Part shown: positions 62,660 to 64,000 of the stretch, piece after piece
How the letters are laid out: every line of letters starts with the position of its first letter
Position numbering within the stretch: the first letter of the stretch is position 1
Assembly (NCBI GenBank): GCA_031761405.1
Contig: JASEVX010000011.1
Span: 25,846,502-25,910,501 of the forward strand
Direction: 5' to 3'
Source of the DNA: Serripes groenlandicus
Lineage: Eukaryota > Mollusca > Bivalvia > Cardiida > Cardiidae
DNA: 64,000 nt
Translations under genes and position numbers: made by a program
Notes under the pieces: generated by a model
Told to the model about the DNA's origin: nothing
Databases searched by the model: none
Seen by the model: the letters and a program-made list of their open reading frames with translations, nothing else

Positions 62660-62860
62660 ATATGTCTGTGCAGCACACGACGTTTTTAATGTAATTGTAA
62701 AAGAAATGACTCGTTTTGAGCAATTCCCTTTCACACCAGGATGTTTTCAACTCTGTATTAATATTGTACTTTCGATTTTCAAGATGCAAGTCTTTCATTC
62801 AAACGTTTTCGAAGCAGACGATTGTGAAACATCTAGGTTAACCGCTCCTAAATGCATAAA
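62660..62860. mobile_element. Possible decayed MITE-A
   Basis: AAAGAAATGACTCGTTTTGA, GCAATTCCCTTTCACACCAG, CGAAGCAGACGATTGTGAAA keep the MITE-A order loosely. Confidence 0.4.
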
Positions 62861-63120
62861 CAGAGAGAACAAATTTGTAATTCAAATGTGCTATACATAT
62901 GCATAGCAATGACCTGTATAACGTCAATGTTCTCATTTTTTCCATTTTGCGTGGGTAAGGGAATCTTACTCACTGAAGTAAATCTCAGATTTAGCACAAG
63001 ATACACAGGTTCAGGATGATGATATATGGCTTAGGAGATCAGGGACGTCTCGAAATATACATTTAGTATAATAGTGGTTCAATGTGTCCTGGAACACCTA
63101 TGCAAACATCACACAAATAT

Positions 63121-63345
63121 GAACCGTCCCGCGAAAAAACCAACATTATGGCCACTGCGTAATATATCGAACCAGATCAGCCTGCGCAGTCCGCGCAGAC
63201 TGATCCGGGCTGACACATTCCGTCTCAGGGCGATAGAGTAATGATTCCTGAAACAGAAAGTCCACAGGAGGCGAAAAGTGTACATCCGGGTAAGCCTGCG
63301 CGGCATGCTTGGGCTGATCCGACTCGATACTTTGCGCAGAGTCCA
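63121..63345. mobile_element. MITE-D, right end truncated
   Basis: GAACCGTCCCGCGAAAAAAC, ATCAGCCTGCGCAGTCCGCG, ATGATTCCTGAAACAGAAAG, CATGCTTGGGCTGATCCGAC, TTTGCGCAGAGTCC, then an abrupt stop. Confidence 0.82.
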
Positions 63346-63404
63346 GGGCGACTAAATTATGTTCAATTATGTTCAATTATGTTCATTTCTATTTTACCAT
63401 AAGG

Positions 63405-63462
63405 TCATGAGGTCAGAGTGTGAAGTGTGAAGTGTGAAGTGTGATGTTTGAAATGTGAACTT
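63405..63462. repeat. (GTGTGAA)n microsatellite
   Basis: GTGTGAAGTGTGAAGTGTGA and degenerate continuations. ATTATGTTCA also occurs three times in tandem just before (about 63356-63385). Confidence 0.8.
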
Positions 63463-64000
63463 TTGAAGTCACCACCGGTCTTTCGTACATAAGCACTTTC
63501 TTCATCCACATGTTCTCCGATTCGCATTAGTAAATTCCCATTCCTGCTGGCATACGGATATAGACCAAGATAAATTATACAGAACTGAACAGACCTGTAT
63601 CTTTATTGTTTTCTGTAACAAATAGTGTACAGTATGAGGCATATAGATACGTGCCCACAATGCAATTTTCTTATATGATCAGCGTCGCTAAATCACACAT
63701 TGGGACGTATCTTAATCTGCACGGACCAGCAAACAGTAATGTCAGTTCAGATAATGCTTGAGAGTTTATTTTGCGAGTATTATTGCATTTTTTCGGCGAT
63801 AGCTGTATAACCTCAGTTTTGACCTAGATGTTAAACAAATGATCTAGATTGTAGACCAATCAAATGTTGTATTTAAATGAATAATGTCGAAGAAATAAAG
63901 AAAATGAAACGTTTTGATTGGTTCATAGTTAAGTTGGCGATCCTACGAGAGGCACTAATAAGATGAAGTTTTAAAATGAAATGTTCTGCATACTGAATTG
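63463..64000. other. No recognised feature
   Basis: AT-rich, no supported ORF or repeat up to the window end. Confidence 0.5.

Overview
The window is eukaryotic, AT-rich and almost entirely repeat-derived. I found no host protein-coding exon I could defend. The SINE, MITE and tandem-repeat content (tRNA-headed SINEs sharing a molluscan-looking 3' tail, palindromic TTAA-flanked MITEs, tandem arrays resembling the cores of bivalve pearl-type elements, GGTCA-rich 140-bp repeats) points to a bivalve mollusc, probably a heterodont. The genus is not determined. A run of exactly 200 N at 21292-21491 marks a scaffold gap.

Names used here are local labels. MITE-A (CCCTTTCCCTCATA ends, TTAA target), MITE-B (CTCTTTCAGCGCC ends, TTAA), MITE-B' (CCCTTTCGCTGCC ends, TTAA), MITE-C (TCGAGGGCTTGGCGTGAAAC ends), MITE-D (GAGCCGTTCC ends, 4-bp target). 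SINE-alpha, -beta, -gamma and -delta have different tRNA-like heads; alpha, beta and gamma share a 3' segment (GTGATATAACTGA...GGCGTTAAAC). F and G are other dispersed repeats.

Layout. 0-11 kb: five tandem arrays (36-bp at 1.7 kb, 22-bp at 4.1 kb, 36-bp at 7.1 kb, 15-bp at 9.4 and 10.0 kb) separated by MITE fragments, with a 5S rRNA-derived piece at 6.5 kb. 11-28 kb: dense MITE/SINE clusters, including end-to-end MITE-B/B'/C blocks at 12.6 and 22.6 kb. 28-37 kb: a 1.16-kb hAT-like element, several SINEs with clear target-site duplications, a 113-bp triplication. 37.7-39.2 kb: a GC-rich TATA promoter-like block and a 140-bp tandem repeat. 39.8-49.4 kb: segmental tandem duplications of MITE/SINE sequence. 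53.3-55.05 kb: a four-layer nest whose inner element (53662-54823) has 45-bp perfect terminal inverted repeats, a TTA duplication, inverted subterminal repeats, a TATA/Inr promoter and a 140-codon ORF. 57.2-58.7 kb: a tandem array built from the promoter-containing head of SINE-alpha, still joined to that SINE's body. 59-64 kb: F elements, SINEs and a MITE-B inserted cleanly into SINE-delta.

Nothing here forms a pathway or operon. The interest lies in how the repeats are built from, and inserted into, one another. The strongest observations are the SINE-head satellite at 57.2-58.7 kb, the promoter-bearing inverted-repeat element at 53.7-54.8 kb with its apparent relative at 37.8-38.1 kb, and the MITE-D core carried inside two different kinds of termini.
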